DNA of 64,000 bases from Hyaloscypha bicolor E (lineage: Eukaryota > Ascomycota > Leotiomycetes > Helotiales > Hyaloscyphaceae). A program made the translations under genes and the position numbers. Location: the NCBI RefSeq assembly GCF_002865645.1, contig NW_020194575.1, forward strand, positions 621,247-685,246, given 5' to 3'. Shown here piece by piece: positions 46,892 through 59,600 of this stretch. The notes beneath the pieces are model-generated. The model was not told where the DNA came from, made no database searches, and saw only the letters and a list, made by a program, of their open reading frames with translations. The first letter of the stretch is position 1; the number at the start of each line of letters is the position of its first letter.

Positions 46892-47450
46892 CTCGCATAT
46901 ACTTTTATTATAGTGCTGGTATTACCAGCCACCAAACCTCGATATTACTCCATGAGGCGGGATATTATGTTTTCATAATTGCCAAATATCTTCAGGGTAA
47001 TAAATCTATTGGATATACTTCTCGGTGGTGGGTTTCCCTTTATCTTAAGGACCTTACCTTTTTTTGCCACGCTGCACATGACTAGAGGTCGCTGGCGTTC
47101 ATACGCACCTGTATCAAACCCCGAGCAGTAGCAATGGGATGTAGAAACGTATAAACATTGGCTTGGCATAATTGAGAAATAACAACCGAGTGCCAGCCAG
47201 AACTTGCTCGCTGGACTTGCTATAAGTTACGTTTTCTATTCTCGTAATTCTCTGTCTCGCTCACATTCAGCCAGCTTCGCAAAGGTAAGGTCCTTAAGAT
47301 AAAGGGAAACCCACCACCGAGAAGTATATCCAATGGATTTATTACCCTGAAGATGTTTGGCAATTATGAAAACATAATATCCCGCCTCATGGAGTAATAT
47401 CGAGGTTTGGTGGCTGGTAATACCGGCACTATAATAAAAGTATATGCGAG
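46892..47450. repeat. Large inverted repeat: two 170-bp arms, about 219-bp spacer
   Basis: The left arm (46892-47061) and right arm (47281-47450) are near-perfect reverse complements; only about three single-base differences are seen, all C/T type. The outer ends read ctcgcatatacttttattat and its complement. The spacer (47062-47280) is GC-balanced and unique within the window. Read through, the transcript would form a 170-bp duplex. It could be a foldback transposon or a hairpin-RNA source. Confidence 0.9.
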
Positions 47451-48328
47451 AAGCAATATAAAAGAATAATTAAAATAATTCTTCATATTAGAGTTCCTAT
47501 AATTAGGAGAGACAGTATTAGCAAATAACAGAAGTTAATTTTTATTAATTTTGGTTAATTATTAGTATTATAAACGGTGAGAGAAAAATCGATTTTTTGC
47601 TTGGGCGGGAAGTGGGTTTGGGCGGTTGGTGGGTGAACCCTTCCTTCTACATTCGTATTCTATTCATTTGACACATTGGCGGGGGTTGATCGTACGCCGC
47701 TGGACTCAAGTCACTAACCCGAATTTCATTCAATCCGTTCATTGAGCACAGCCCTAATTTGCAGAATACGTTCGATGATCCCAAATGGGTCGATAGGCAG
47801 CCGCAGGTGGATAGTTAACTCTCGCTATTGCAAGTTTTTGCTCAGGGCGTTGTCACCGCTGTTTCACTGGGGGACACTTGGTCTCCGACTGAAAATTTCT
47901 GTACCTTCTGGCAGCTATTACCCTGGCAGTTGCAAAGGGATGTCGTCGTTGGCTACTTCGTATTGCCTTCAATGTACCAAGATCGATTTCGACTTCTTTA
48001 CCAAACATTGTTTAGACCGTGCTAGGCATGCGGACCCGGGGGACTTCAACGTGGAATTGGGGTACCACTCAATGGATAAATGTGTCAATCACAGCTAACA
48101 CCGGTGATACATCGTAGTGCACCTCGTATGTTTCTTCTCACAGTCATATCAATGCTGACGCTTAGTAGCGATCAATTTGTGGTTACAAGCTCAACAAGGG
48201 TGATTTCAGAAAATCCAACCGATCGTGTCATATCCAGTACTTGGATACATTTATTATTGGCCTAGCCGCGCTCATAGATCCACGAGGCTTGATGTGATAA
48301 CCTCTCTTCAGCCAGACAGGATAGGGAA
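47451..48328. other. No gene recognised
   Basis: Contains ggcggg/gggcggttgg words (47590-47640) like the MITE ends, and short frames (for example 47828-48025) without domains. It could hold a decayed gene but nothing names it. Confidence 0.35.
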
Positions 48329-50673
48329 TAGTCTAAACTTAGTCCAGTCGGACCGCATTTTGACTATTTAGTCCAGTATTATCGTGTTATAGTCCAGTCT
48401 AGTTCGATTAATTAGGACTGAGGTCTGGGGCCCCGGACTACGATCTGGACCGCGGTTTGATCTCAGTCTGAGGGGGGGAGCTCGCTTAATTTATAAGAGA
48501 ACTACCTTTAGCGTCCTATTTATTAAAACACTTAATTATTAATATATTAAAATTAATTTTAAATTAAGAGATAGCTTAGATCTGGGGCTTTAAAATAAAT
48601 TAAATCTTATAACTCTCTCTAAATTTTTTAATATATTTATTTCTCTTTTCAAAAAGCAAAGCAAAAAAACTCTAAGAAATTTGTGGGTTTATAAATAAAT
48701 AAGAAATAAAATATATATTTATAAATACTTAAGAAAAAGAAAATTAATTTTATTAATTTTATTTAGCTAATTATAAAATTAGTAAGGAAATAAGTATTAT
48801 ATTTAATTATTTAAAGCTATATAATATTATAAAGGATTTTGCTTAAGATACTAAAATAAAAAATATTTAATTCATAATAAAGAATTCTTAAAAGCATTAA
48901 AAACTAACTAGTTTAATAATAAAAGTCTTTTTTTATATAAAAATATTATTAAGGTTCTATATATTAAATTTATCTCTATTTATAATATATTATTATAATT
49001 AATTAATTAAATATCCTGAATTTCGAGTTTTTTTTAATTTTTTTTAAATAAAAATATTAATTATTAGCTTTCTTTTATATATAAAATAATTTATAATTAA
49101 ATATTTTATTAATTTAAAATTAAAAGAAATAAGATTAAGCTATAATTTAAAAATATATTTATTTTCTAAATATATAAATATCCCTAAATAATAAGCTAAT
49201 TCTTAATATTATTATTACTTATTATATATCGAATTTAAGAATTCTAAAATAAGTTATATTAGTTATAAAGGAAATTAAAAATAATTATAAAGGAAAGAAT
49301 CTTATATGAGTATTTATAAATATAATTTATAATTTCAAAATTATATATGAGCTTAATTATATTATTATAAATAATACAAGTAATAATAATATAAGCTTTA
49401 TTAATTAATATATACTTTATATAATAATTTTATAAGTATTAGTTAACTTAGCCAGAATTACTTTATAAATATAATTTTATTACTTAAAAACTTTATTATT
49501 AAAGCTATATAATTAATATATTAATTAACTTTTTATTTATATTATTAATAAAATGAATTTAAAAGAAAACAAAAACCCTAATAAGCTTAAATAGATCCTT
49601 AAAAAATTAATTAATAGTAAAAGTTTAAGCTAATTAAAAAGCTTTATAACATTATAATAAATATATAAAAGTAATATTTAAAGAATATAAGAGTTTATAA
49701 TATTAGGTAAATAAAATTACCTTATATAAAATAATAAAATAAAATAAAACTTTATAGCTTATATAATTAAAATAATAATTATTTCTCTTATTTATAAAAC
49801 TATTAATTCTTATATAAAGTATTATTAATTAGAAGAAGTTAGTAAAAATAAGCTTTTTAATAAATACTAGGCTATATTATATAATATTTATAACTTCTTT
49901 AATAAATTAGCTTAGATTACACCTATATTAATATCTTTTATATTTATAATAAACTTTATTCTTAAGTAATTTAAATAAAGCAAGAAGTAATATAAGAAAA
50001 ATAAAATAATAATATTAATATATAATTCTAGTTAGGCTAAAATAAAAAAGTATTATAATATAATAATAAAAAGTTTTACTTATATTATTATACTTATTTT
50101 GAACTCTAATATAAAATAAAGTAAAGTATATTAAGTTTAATTAAAAAAAGAAATAAGTTATATAAATATAAGTTATAATAAATAGCTTCTAAAATAATTA
50201 TAAATCTGGTTTTTAAATCTTTTTAATAACTAGTATACTAGTATTTAAAGCCTTTAATAAAAATGCTTTCTTATAATAAAAAGAGTATTATTAAGTTATA
50301 TTAAGTTTTAAGAATAAATATAAGAGATATTATATCTTTAAAGATATATATAAGATTAATTCGAGATTATAGTAATTCGAAAAAACTTAATAAATAAGCT
50401 ATTCTAATTTTAATTACCTAATATTAGCTATTTTAAGTATTTTTATTATATTAATTAATTCTAAATATTTATTTTCTAGTATTAAATTAATAATATTATA
50501 CTTGCAAAATAAGCTTAATATAGATATTATTAAGGCTTTTGAATACTTAAAGTTATAATATAAGATTAAAGGATAAGAGAGTGAGTTTAAGTACTTAGAA
50601 GAAGTTATTAAAGCTAAGATTAAGAAAATAGAAGTAGATCACGTGCAGACTAAGTAAACTGCAGTCTAGACTA
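48329..50673 (+). mobile_element. RIP-degraded hAT transposon
   Basis: The ends carry inverted tagtctaRact (left 48329, right ending 50673), with further tagtccag subterminal copies at the left. The interior is AT-rich with stops, but the plus strand still reads in order: a central hAT region (NKYxAILYNIYNFFNKLA, ITPILISF, IKKYYNIIIKSFTYI) and the C-terminal dimerisation region (YLFSSIKLIILYLQNKLNID near 50460-50530), which matches the hAT pattern of SS.K......RN.L..D. No 8-bp target duplication was recognised. Inactive. Confidence 0.7.
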
Positions 50674-51047
50674 TGCCCTACCCTGGCCAGAAAACGCCTC
50701 CCCTAGGGATCAAACCCCCAAATTATTTTGCAGTTTATTCTGTTTCATGCATCACAAGTCCTATCATGGAACCATTTGCAATGGCACTTCGTGTTTGACA
50801 CCCAGTCCAGAATGACAAATGTCATAACGTGTATTTTTGTTATCTGCTCCCTAATTTCTTTCCCCCATCAACAGTCTACCTCCTAGGTCGTGACAAACGA
50901 GTGACTAAAAGATGACAAAATCCAAAAACAAATGACGCAACTATCCAAACCAAACCCTTCCGTGCATGGCACTAAGAAGCCGCCTCTCCCAATCACATTC
51001 TTGAAGGCACAGCTTCGAGATCTGGTCCTGAATGCGTCTGGGGATTA
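50674..51047. other. 3' flank of secreted-protein gene
   Basis: GC-balanced sequence between the hAT end and the small secreted-protein gene. No feature was seen. Confidence 0.5.
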
Positions 51048-51555
51048 CTAGCAATGTCCCAGGTTTTCTAGACCAGGAATCAGAGGCTCGATTTTATTAA
51101 GACAGTCCCAGGAAACTTACCCGTGGTGCAGGTATCATCAGTATAAAACCCATTGACATAACATCCCCAATTAACAGCATAATCCCAGCTACTGTTGAAG
51201 TGATTAGCCTGCATTATCCTAATATTCCAGAGAGAAAACCAGTTCTCCCTCCAACATCATGTCTGACGTACCAATTTTCTTCAATACACGAGCCCGTATC
51301 ATAACAGCTGAATGTGTGGGTTGTCCCCTCATCGAATGTAGTGCGGACAGGGTAAGAAAGCCCTGGACCTTTGCGGCAGTTGACGGGGCCGCCAGAATTG
51401 ACGATGAAGCAATCTACTCTTGCATTGGTATTGGCTAAGCCAACTCCCTCGGCTTCCCGGATGGCCAATCCCCTTGAGGAGATGTCAGTGACGGGTGCTG
51501 GAGCAGCAAGCACCGCGGCCGGAAGGAGAAGGTAGGTAGCAGTTGACAATAGCAT
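51048..51555 (-). CDS. Small secreted Cys-rich protein with bacterial-SH3-like fold (candidate effector)
   Basis: Exons 51555-51272, 51191-51121 and 51067-51048 give 124 aa. The ATG at 51555 starts a clear signal peptide (LLSTATYLLLPAAVLA, cut before APAPV); the open frame extends upstream but without ATG. The mature part has VDCFIVNSGGPVNCRKGPG, which resembles the VNCRSGPG motif of SH3b domains, then FSCYDTGSCIEENC, SWDYAVNWGCYVNGFYTDD and a final GHC. Splicing as given places eight cysteines, an even number, with Cys as the last residue, which supports the exon choice. Intron 1 is 80 bp (GTACGT...CAACAG); intron 2 is 53 bp (GTAAGT...TCTAG). It lies between two degraded hAT elements. Role inferred: apoplastic or wall-associated protein; an effector role is unproven. 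Confidence 0.75.
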
Positions 51556-52280
51556 TGTTGACGGTTCTCCGTGAATTACTCGTTGATTGATACAAATTGA
51601 AGTTGGCACAGAGCGAGATTACTCTTCATTTCAAAAAGCGCAGCGCCCTTCATATACTGTCCAAAACTCATGAGCTGTTGCACAGTTACTATCAGCGATC
51701 TCGATCTTCAACTTCTTCGGAGAGCCTCTCGTGAAACCTTTAATGAAGTCTGCTGATCTGCTGAGTTCTCTGAAAATGACTGCCATACAGTACTCTTAGG
51801 GCTTTCTCACCAAGTATCTATGCACTTATCCGAAATTTACCAGAAAAACAGGTTTAATGACTGACTAGTTTTGGGCCTGTACAACAGCGCACGAAGGCAA
51901 CTGTGGATCAGAGTGTTCACCTCGTATTTTCGAGGAACACAAAATTTGCATGACCGGGATCAGAATTTTTTTTGATGCTTGGACTGAAAGACGTCCTGTC
52001 TTACATAGAAAGAAACAGACTTCTAGACGAAGACACGATATGTAGACATGAGACGTTGCAACTGGAACGTTTCACCGGGGCGTTCGGAAGATTTCTGCGA
52101 GGTAGCATCAGCTTTCAGCTTTCGAGGAAACAAAACTAAGCTTTACTTCCTAACGTCCGTAACGCGGGGGTGTATTACTTGGTAGCTTATGCGTAACCAC
52201 CCACAATCGTTTTGGTACGAATCTGCTAATGACGGCACTGCAAAACTCTCTACGGCTGAATTCTGTTCTCTCATCTGACC
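51556..52280. other. Promoter side of secreted-protein gene
   Basis: GC-balanced, no frames of note. It ends at the hAT terminus at 52281. Confidence 0.5.
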
Positions 52281-52293
52281 CAGTGTGTCAAAT

Positions 52294-52337
52294 GAATAGA
52301 GTAGAGTAGAATAACGGCCGTTACTCTTATTCTATTC
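52294..52337. repeat. Subterminal palindrome in hAT left end
   Basis: gaatagagtagagtagaata followed by acggccgt and the inverted half ending tattctattc. More copies of cgttactcttatt follow to 52360, plus an attcatgaat-centred palindrome at about 52377-52405. Confidence 0.8.
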
Positions 52338-53065
52338 AAGCTAAAAACCCGTTACTCTTATTTTATTCATATATTATTCGAGTTATTCATGAATAACTTG
52401 AATAACGCACGTGATCCGTGTACGTGATTGAGCTAGCCTAATCGGGTAAGGCTTCGGGGAGGCCCGCACCTAGCGTTACCTAGCGCCACCTCGCTACCCA
52501 ATCAGATGGTAGTGGCGCTTGGTAAGCGAATCGAACCTTAGCGATATTTCCAGAACTACCGTAAATTACGATTATATTAAATTACTAATACAAGAGATAG
52601 AAATTAGAAATCAAAGGACTAGAATCTTCGAGCTAAGGCAAATCTTTGTAATTAGAAGAATCGTAAAGCAGACTTTAGAATATTAGAACTTTCTATAAGA
52701 ATATGCCGTTTTCCTCGATTTCACTTCTTTCTCATACTTTAATTTCTTATAAAAAATTAACCATTACTATTACTATATTACTTTATATTATATATACTCG
52801 AAAATGTCTTAAGACTCCTCAATTAAGCTTAATATAAGTCAAAATCACCCCGATTTCGAATTAAGGCCCCTTAATAAGCAAACTTCTTTTTTTAAGAAAG
52901 GCTACTTAAAAAGGATACTAAATCCTATATAAGAGAATATCGAGGATCTCCGTATATATACTATTAAGTATATAATTAAAGGGTATTTATAAGTTAATAT
53001 ATTAATTTTTAATTAATTTTTTACTAATTAATTTAATAGTAAAACATGGCTTAATTAATAAAGAT

Positions 53066-53172
53066 TACTAGGCAAGCTCTGGAATCTTAAGTGTATTATA
53101 AAGCTTAATAAATTCTGTCTAGCGAGAAGTTATTATTTGAGTAAGGCTAAGCGAGAACGTAATTCCCTAGTA
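53066..53172 (-). repeat. LTR of gypsy element (3' LTR in element orientation)
   Basis: 107 bp, plus-strand reading tactaggcaagctctgg ... ccctagta. Differs from the partner at 63016-63122 by five transitions. Confidence 0.85.
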
Positions 53173-53199
53173 ACCTCCCCGTAACTGAAAAAGCTAGCG

Positions 53200-56171
53200 C
53201 CTATGCTAGATATATAGCTTAGTACTAAAATATATAAAAGAATCCGTATATTAGGATTTGTTAAGGATATTAAATTCCCGCCGTTTTATAAGGGATATTA
53301 GATTTCCGTATAAGAAAAAGAAAAGGAAAAAAGAAAATAGCCTAGTAATCCCGATTATTCCATACCTACTAATATAATACTTTTAGTCTGACTCCGAATT
53401 ATCTCGTTATTATTAGGTAAAAAAGGAATAATAAGACTAATTTCTCTTCTTATAGTTACCTGACCTCGGAATACTTTATTCTCTACCTAGCTCATATACT
53501 AGTTACTCTTGTAATATAATATTTGGAAACTCGAATTCGGTACTTGATTTTTCTAAAGTTTAGTAAGTGGGATATACTAGTTTTGAGACTCGGAATCGGT
53601 AGCTTAAGCTTAATTATCGGAATTAGCAGGATTATCGGAATTAGTAGCTTGGGCTTAATTATGGGATTCGGCGGGTTAAGATTTAGTAGCTAGATCTAGT
53701 TTATAATAGTCTTAGTTAGAATCCTAATTATTATTAATTATAATAGAATTCTATTTGGGTACCGGAGTCGGGATTTCCTATTTGAGGGCTAGGTAGCTTT
53801 TTATATTTGCTCCAGATTTCTATATTAAATACCAAGTATTTTGGTATTTAATTATTTACTTATTAGGACTATTTTCCTTACGAGAGCCTAATATATATAT
53901 AAGTAGGATTAGTAAAGAGGCTTATATTTCGGAGATTAGAAATACCAAAGCTTCTTCTTCTATAGCTTTCCGCTTATATTTTCTATTCCGGGAACTAAGG
54001 AATCTTGTTTTAAGAGTACTATTTTCTTAGTATATTTCGTAATTAAAGCCCTATTTGCTCGGAATTCTCTCTGGTTTTAAGATAAGATTAGGGTTATCCA
54101 GGATTTCTCCCTTGAATTCTAATCTAATTAGTATTAGGCCCTCGGGTTTTAGTCCTGAATATAGTAGTAGCTTTTGGTAAACTAGAACTATATTATTAAT
54201 TTCTTATATATTAGCCAAGTGGCCTTTTAGGTTTTCTTTATCTGGCTATATTATATACCAAGAACTCCGGTACTAGACTAGCTATTTTACTTAACTATTC
54301 TTTAGGTAATAGTATTATATATATTCTAGTAAGATATTCGAATAAGTTTTCTCGGATTCCCGGAATACTAATATTTCTCCTAAGATTATTACCTAATTAT
54401 ATCTTTTCTTACTAGGACTAAGAAATCTTATCTTAAACTAGCTATATCTTTAGTATATTTTATAGCTATAGTCTATCTTGCCTAGAGTTCTCTCCGGTTT
54501 CCAGACTATAGGAAGGTCTTTTAGGATTTCTTTGCCTTTGGGAAGTTCTTGAAATTAAACTAATTTCAATTTTGCTTTTACTAATAATTTCGGAGGCTTT
54601 AGTTTAGCGGCTCCTTATAATATACTTTATTACTAGAAATCGAGCTTTTATTAGTATAAATCTATTAGATTTCCGTATATTTTATAGTACTTCTTTGAAT
54701 TTACTAGAGGCAGCGAGTCTAATTCTTCTTTATTAAGGAAATTTACTAAACTATTATTAGAATTAATAAATCTTTCTATATCTAGTATTCCGGAACTATA
54801 ATAACTATAGGCTAAGGAATCCTATATAGTCGATTTTGCCGATTTCTTGCCTTTTAAACTAATAGCTAAAGCTAGTAAGGTAGCTTTTTATTTTCCGTAT
54901 CCCCGATTATTACTATCCTAATCCGAACCGGATTTAGCTTTAGGTTCAGGTTTAGAATCCGTATTATTATTTATAGGGCTAGGCTTACTATTCTTAGCTA
55001 TAGTATTCTTGGAATTATTAAATTCTAATATTACTTTCTTTAATATTATTATAAATCTATTAATAATAACGATTTTATTACTTATTTAATTCTCTTTAAA
55101 CTTTATAGAAATCTCTATTATATCCGTAATAAGCTATTTAATATAATTCTTAATCTCGGAAACTCTTTATCTAGCTACTTTCTAGAATTCTTCTACTAGA
55201 ATCCGGTTCGTTTTTTCTAGTATATTAGATTTCTATACTAAGTCCTAGAACTCGCCTATAATCTACTAAATCTTTTTCTAAAGCTTTGTATTTTCTATCT
55301 TAGTAATAGTGGAAATCTTCTCGGGAAGTAGATTAATTCCCAGAGACTACTTTATTATTAGAATAGTTAGTAATATTAGGGAAGTAATTGCTTTTACTCT
55401 TACTTTTCCGGGGTTCAGAATCCTATCTGCCTATTTTTCTTCTTCTTTTATAAGTATATAATCTTTAAGAGACTAGGTACTAATTTTGTTTTCCTAATCT
55501 AGTAAGTTTTCATATATTACTATATCTTGGATTATAAGAGGTAATTCGTTAGGGCCTAGAAAAGAATAGCTAATATTTCCTTATATCTCAAGAAGTTTTC
55601 CCTCGGCTATAAATACGAATACGAAATTAGCTATGGTTTTTTAGCTAATCTTTCTGCTTTTAATTACTAATATTCCGACTCCGGTAGTATGGTCTAACTA
55701 TTACGAATCTGCCTATTTCAGATTAGGATAAAATATTTATTTACTATTAATCCCGAATAGTAATCTCTAGTCGGATTCCTCTGGCTCTGGATTAAAAATC
55801 AGAACCTATTAGATATTATTTTACTATACTTTATTTATATACTTCTTATATCCCGATTTGCCTTAGTATAGTCCTAGTATATATTCTAATCCGAAATTTG
55901 CATTTATAGATTTTAGGCATATATCCAGACCTATTTCTTTTATTATTAGCTAATTTCTTAGAGATTTACTAGAGCCCTTAGTAGGGTTCTCAGGCGGTTT
56001 AGGTTCCGGATTCTGAGGTAGTTTAGAGTTCTGGGGTGGCTTAGTTATAGTAGTATTAGGATTCTGGAGTAGTTCAGGTATAGTAGTATTAGAATTCTAG
56101 GGTAGTTCAGGTATAGTAGTATTAGGATCCTGAGATAGTTTAGGTATAGTAGTACTACTATCTAAAGCCAT
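53200..56171 (-). pseudogene. Extra reading region 3' of gypsy pol, with 11-residue repeats and coiled-coil-like part
   Basis: On the minus strand an ATG at 56171 (MALDSSTTIPKLSQDPN) opens a Pro-rich stretch with about four to five copies of an 11-residue unit like TTIPELLQNPN (33-bp DNA repeats, about 56000-56155). It is followed by about 2.8 kb of degraded frame, including a Lys/Glu/Gln-rich stretch near 55300-55050 that looks coiled-coil (ITKIENTKLQKKIQQ). It follows pol and precedes the LTR, a place where Ty3/gypsy elements normally have little or nothing. Family unknown. Confidence 0.5.
56000..56155 (-). repeat. 33-bp tandem repeat inside gypsy extra frame
   Basis: The plus-strand unit is about ggtatagtagtattagg plus atcctgagatagttta, repeated four to five times with point differences. 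The unit length is a multiple of three, so it is a coding-type repeat. Confidence 0.8.
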
Positions 56172-58899
56172 AGTAACTAGAACCGAAATCGGGATAACCG
56201 GGTTATAATCTAGTTTCTGGCCAAGGGAAATAAATAGGGTACTAGGATTTCTAGAAAAAGATTCTAGATATAGTAATTAATATTTAATATTAAAGTTAAA
56301 GTTATTATTAATATTATTAAAGAAATATAGAAGATTAAAGTGCGGAAGCTTTAAAAATAGTAATAGCTAAGTATATCTAAAATAATATTTACTTTATACT
56401 AGATACGACTTATTTTTATATATAAATATTATATTTCTATAGATAATTATAATAGTAAAGAGCCAGGATATAATATAATTAGGATTTCCGTGGTTTTTCT
56501 TCTTTATAAATCCTCTTTCCCTTAGTATAATTTCCTTATATAGCTTATTACTTTTCTTTACTAGCTAATTATTTTACTTTAAATTCTATAATAGCTTCTT
56601 TAGTATTTTAAAGCTTTATAAGTAGAAACTATTAGTTATTTTCAAGACTATATTTTTTCTAGTAAATAAGATATTAAATATATCCTATAGGACTAGTTTA
56701 TTTATTAATAATCTTTTTGATTTCCTATAATTTCTAATACTTGGTATCTTCTTTAATATATACTAAATCCGGTTATTTAGGCCGAGATTAATTAAAAGAA
56801 TTCTTTTTTTTTGAGGTAGGCTTGAGATATATAATAGAGAAAATATTATAAATCTTCTAATACTTGGGAATATCTAGATAATATATAAGCCTGCCATATT
56901 ACTAGATAACTAGAAAGAATCTATAGTATTACTAAGAAATCTTCTTACTTTTTACTACCGGGAGCTTGTAATTCTTATATAACCGAATATATACTTTATT
57001 TCCGGTATTAAAGAAAAGGGGTTTCCTAGATTTATTATACTATACTTTTACTAATATCTATTCTATAATAATAATATTAGAAACCTAAATCTAATATTCC
57101 GGGATTCTCGTAAACTTTCTAAATAAATTAGAACTAAATAAGTCAACTATATTATTTATTATAAATCCGTATAAGGCTTTATTAGAAGCTTTTCTAATAG
57201 TAGTAGAAAAGGTATTATTTAGTATAAATTATAAAAACGGAAGATATTTTAGCTAATTCTTTTTATCTTCTAAGTAAAAGAAGAAATATCTTAGTAAGAT
57301 CTTAATAATCTAGTTAGTACTTTTGCTCTAGCTATTTATCTATAAATAATAGGCTATTAAAAATAGAAGCTTTATATCAAGTTTCTTAAATATTTCCTTC
57401 TATATTTCTAATAGGAACTTTATATTATAGTCAGAAATAATAACCTTCGGAATTCCCTAATTAAGGTCAAAAAGTCTTCTAGTTAAGGTATTATCCTATT
57501 ACTATATATCCCAAGTTATTATTCCTAGAATTATGGTATATTTTTTATTAATCTTTTCTATAATTAATATAAGGTACTTGAATTCTTTATAGGATTCTAG
57601 TAAGGCCAAAATGAAGTTAATAGTAATTATATAAAATGGGCCTAGAGATTCCGGAATCGGTTATATTAATCTATAGAGAGTATAATGCTTGGTTTAAAGA
57701 ACCTGGTACTCGGGATAATACTTGATCTAATTCTCGAGATATTAAATAAGGTTCTAGATAAAGAAGCTTTTATTAACTATTCTAGTTATCTTGGCTAGTC
57801 CTAGGTATAATATGTTTCTATAAACCAAGTTAAAAACGTCTTTTATATAATTCGGGGAAATATATAAATATTAAGGGATTTTATTCTAGGTATATTAATA
57901 GATTAAACTACTATGGATCTCGAATAGCAAGATAGCCCGGTTTTCTTTTAAAGTATTATTTTTCTCGAGCTAGGTCCGAATTCTATTCTAGTACTTATTA
58001 ATCTCGTAATTATTAAGGAATTACTTCTTGAAAGCTGGCTAGATTTCAATAAGAGTAGCTATAAATATATAATTCTTATTAAAATCTATATAGAATTCTT
58101 CTTAAATAGATTTATCTAGGTTTATATTACTAGTAAATAAAGTATCTAGTTCTCTATCTTCCTTATTTACTAGTTTAGTTAATTTCTTTTCGTTATTAAT
58201 AATTACTAATTAGCTAAGAGTATTAGGTATAAAGTTTGCCTTATCTGGTTTATAACGAATATCTAGCTAAAACCGGGAGAGGTATTTAGCTATATAAACC
58301 AGATATAGATTTAATTTTTCTATTAATACTATTAAAGTAAGATTTGATTTCTTAGAAATACTAACTAGTAAGAAATAATTAGTGAAAATTATAACTAGAG
58401 CGAGCTAATTCAATTTAATAATATAATAAAGCTTTCTTATAACCTAAACTAAACTAGCTATTTCGAGTTCTATAAGCTAGTATCTGGTCTCTATATCCTT
58501 AAGGGTTCTAGATAGAAATATAATTAGCTCTATCTTAGTTTTCGGTAAGTAAGAAATCTTCTTTATTATTTTATATAATAGATCTCTCTTAATATAGTAA
58601 ATAATAGTACCGATTTCTTATTACTTAGAAGTATTAAGGTTATAGAAAAGTACTTGTTCTGGATTTATATAAACTAGAATAGTATCTGCTATTAGAGCTT
58701 TCTAAAGTATTATAAAAGCTATTCTCTTTATACCGGTTAGATATATAAAAGCTTCCCGTACTATAAAGGTCTTTCTCGGGTTTCCTTTTACTAGAGCCCG
58801 CTTAAATAATTCGGTCTTCCTATCCTATAGTAGCTTGGAAATATATATATAGAAAGGAACCTTATCTCTAAGCCATCTGGCTATTCCCAAATAGGTTTC

Positions 58900-59600
58900 T
58901 AATTTCTTGGCTATCTTCGGGAAAGCTAATTTGATAATAGCTTCTAATTTTTCCTTTATTATAAATATTCTAAAAGAATTTACCTTCTTGCCCAAAACTA
59001 TAACTAATAAATAACTAATAAAGCATTTCTTTCCCTTAATAGTAATATTATATCTTACTAATATTAAGAAAACTAATCTGAGGTATTATAGATATTTCTT
59101 ATAGGCATAATTAGTAATAATAATATTATTAATATAAGCTTTTGCGAATTCGAAATTCTTTAGAATAATATTTATTTAGTACTAAATATATAAAGGAGTA
59201 TTCCGAAATCCTATTAAGGTATAGCAGAAAGTATACTAGCCTCTATAAGAAACTACTATAAGGTATTTTTAGCTTTCCGGATAAGTATACTATTAGTAAA
59301 AGAAACTAGTAATATCTATTACTATAATAAATTAGTAACCTATAATTCCTTAAAATATTTCCTCTTATAATAGTATTAGATAGGTATCTGGGATTACTAT
59401 ATTATTTAATTCCCGTATATTAACTATAACTCGACTTACTAGCTATTCCTATTCAGATATATACTTATAGATAATAAATATTAGAAAAGCTATAGAAATC
59501 TACTATTCTATTTAGTATAGCCTGTCCTAAGCTTCTAGCTTTCCGTATATCTTATTAATAATTTCTCGATTACGAATTCTAGCCTTATAGATTTTTGTCT
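58900..59600 (-). pseudogene. Gypsy reverse transcriptase remnant
   Basis: Order of motifs on the minus strand: template-binding and fingers region (about 59480-59330), then the catalytic box AYINNIIIT at about 59115-59150, where the YxDD aspartates now read as Asn (G-to-A type change), then the thumb side to about 58950. Catalytically dead. Confidence 0.8.

Noticed and set aside
46945..47169. 74-codon minus-strand ORF
   Set aside because: Runs from an inverted-repeat arm into its spacer; a by-product of the repeat.
47742..48098. 118-codon plus-strand frame
   Set aside because: Begins with a non-ATG codon and has no domain; possibly decayed sequence.
56000..56155. 33-bp repeats considered as a CRISPR or promoter array
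   Set aside because: The repeats are contiguous without spacers, in frame with a Pro-rich coding pattern of a gypsy element.
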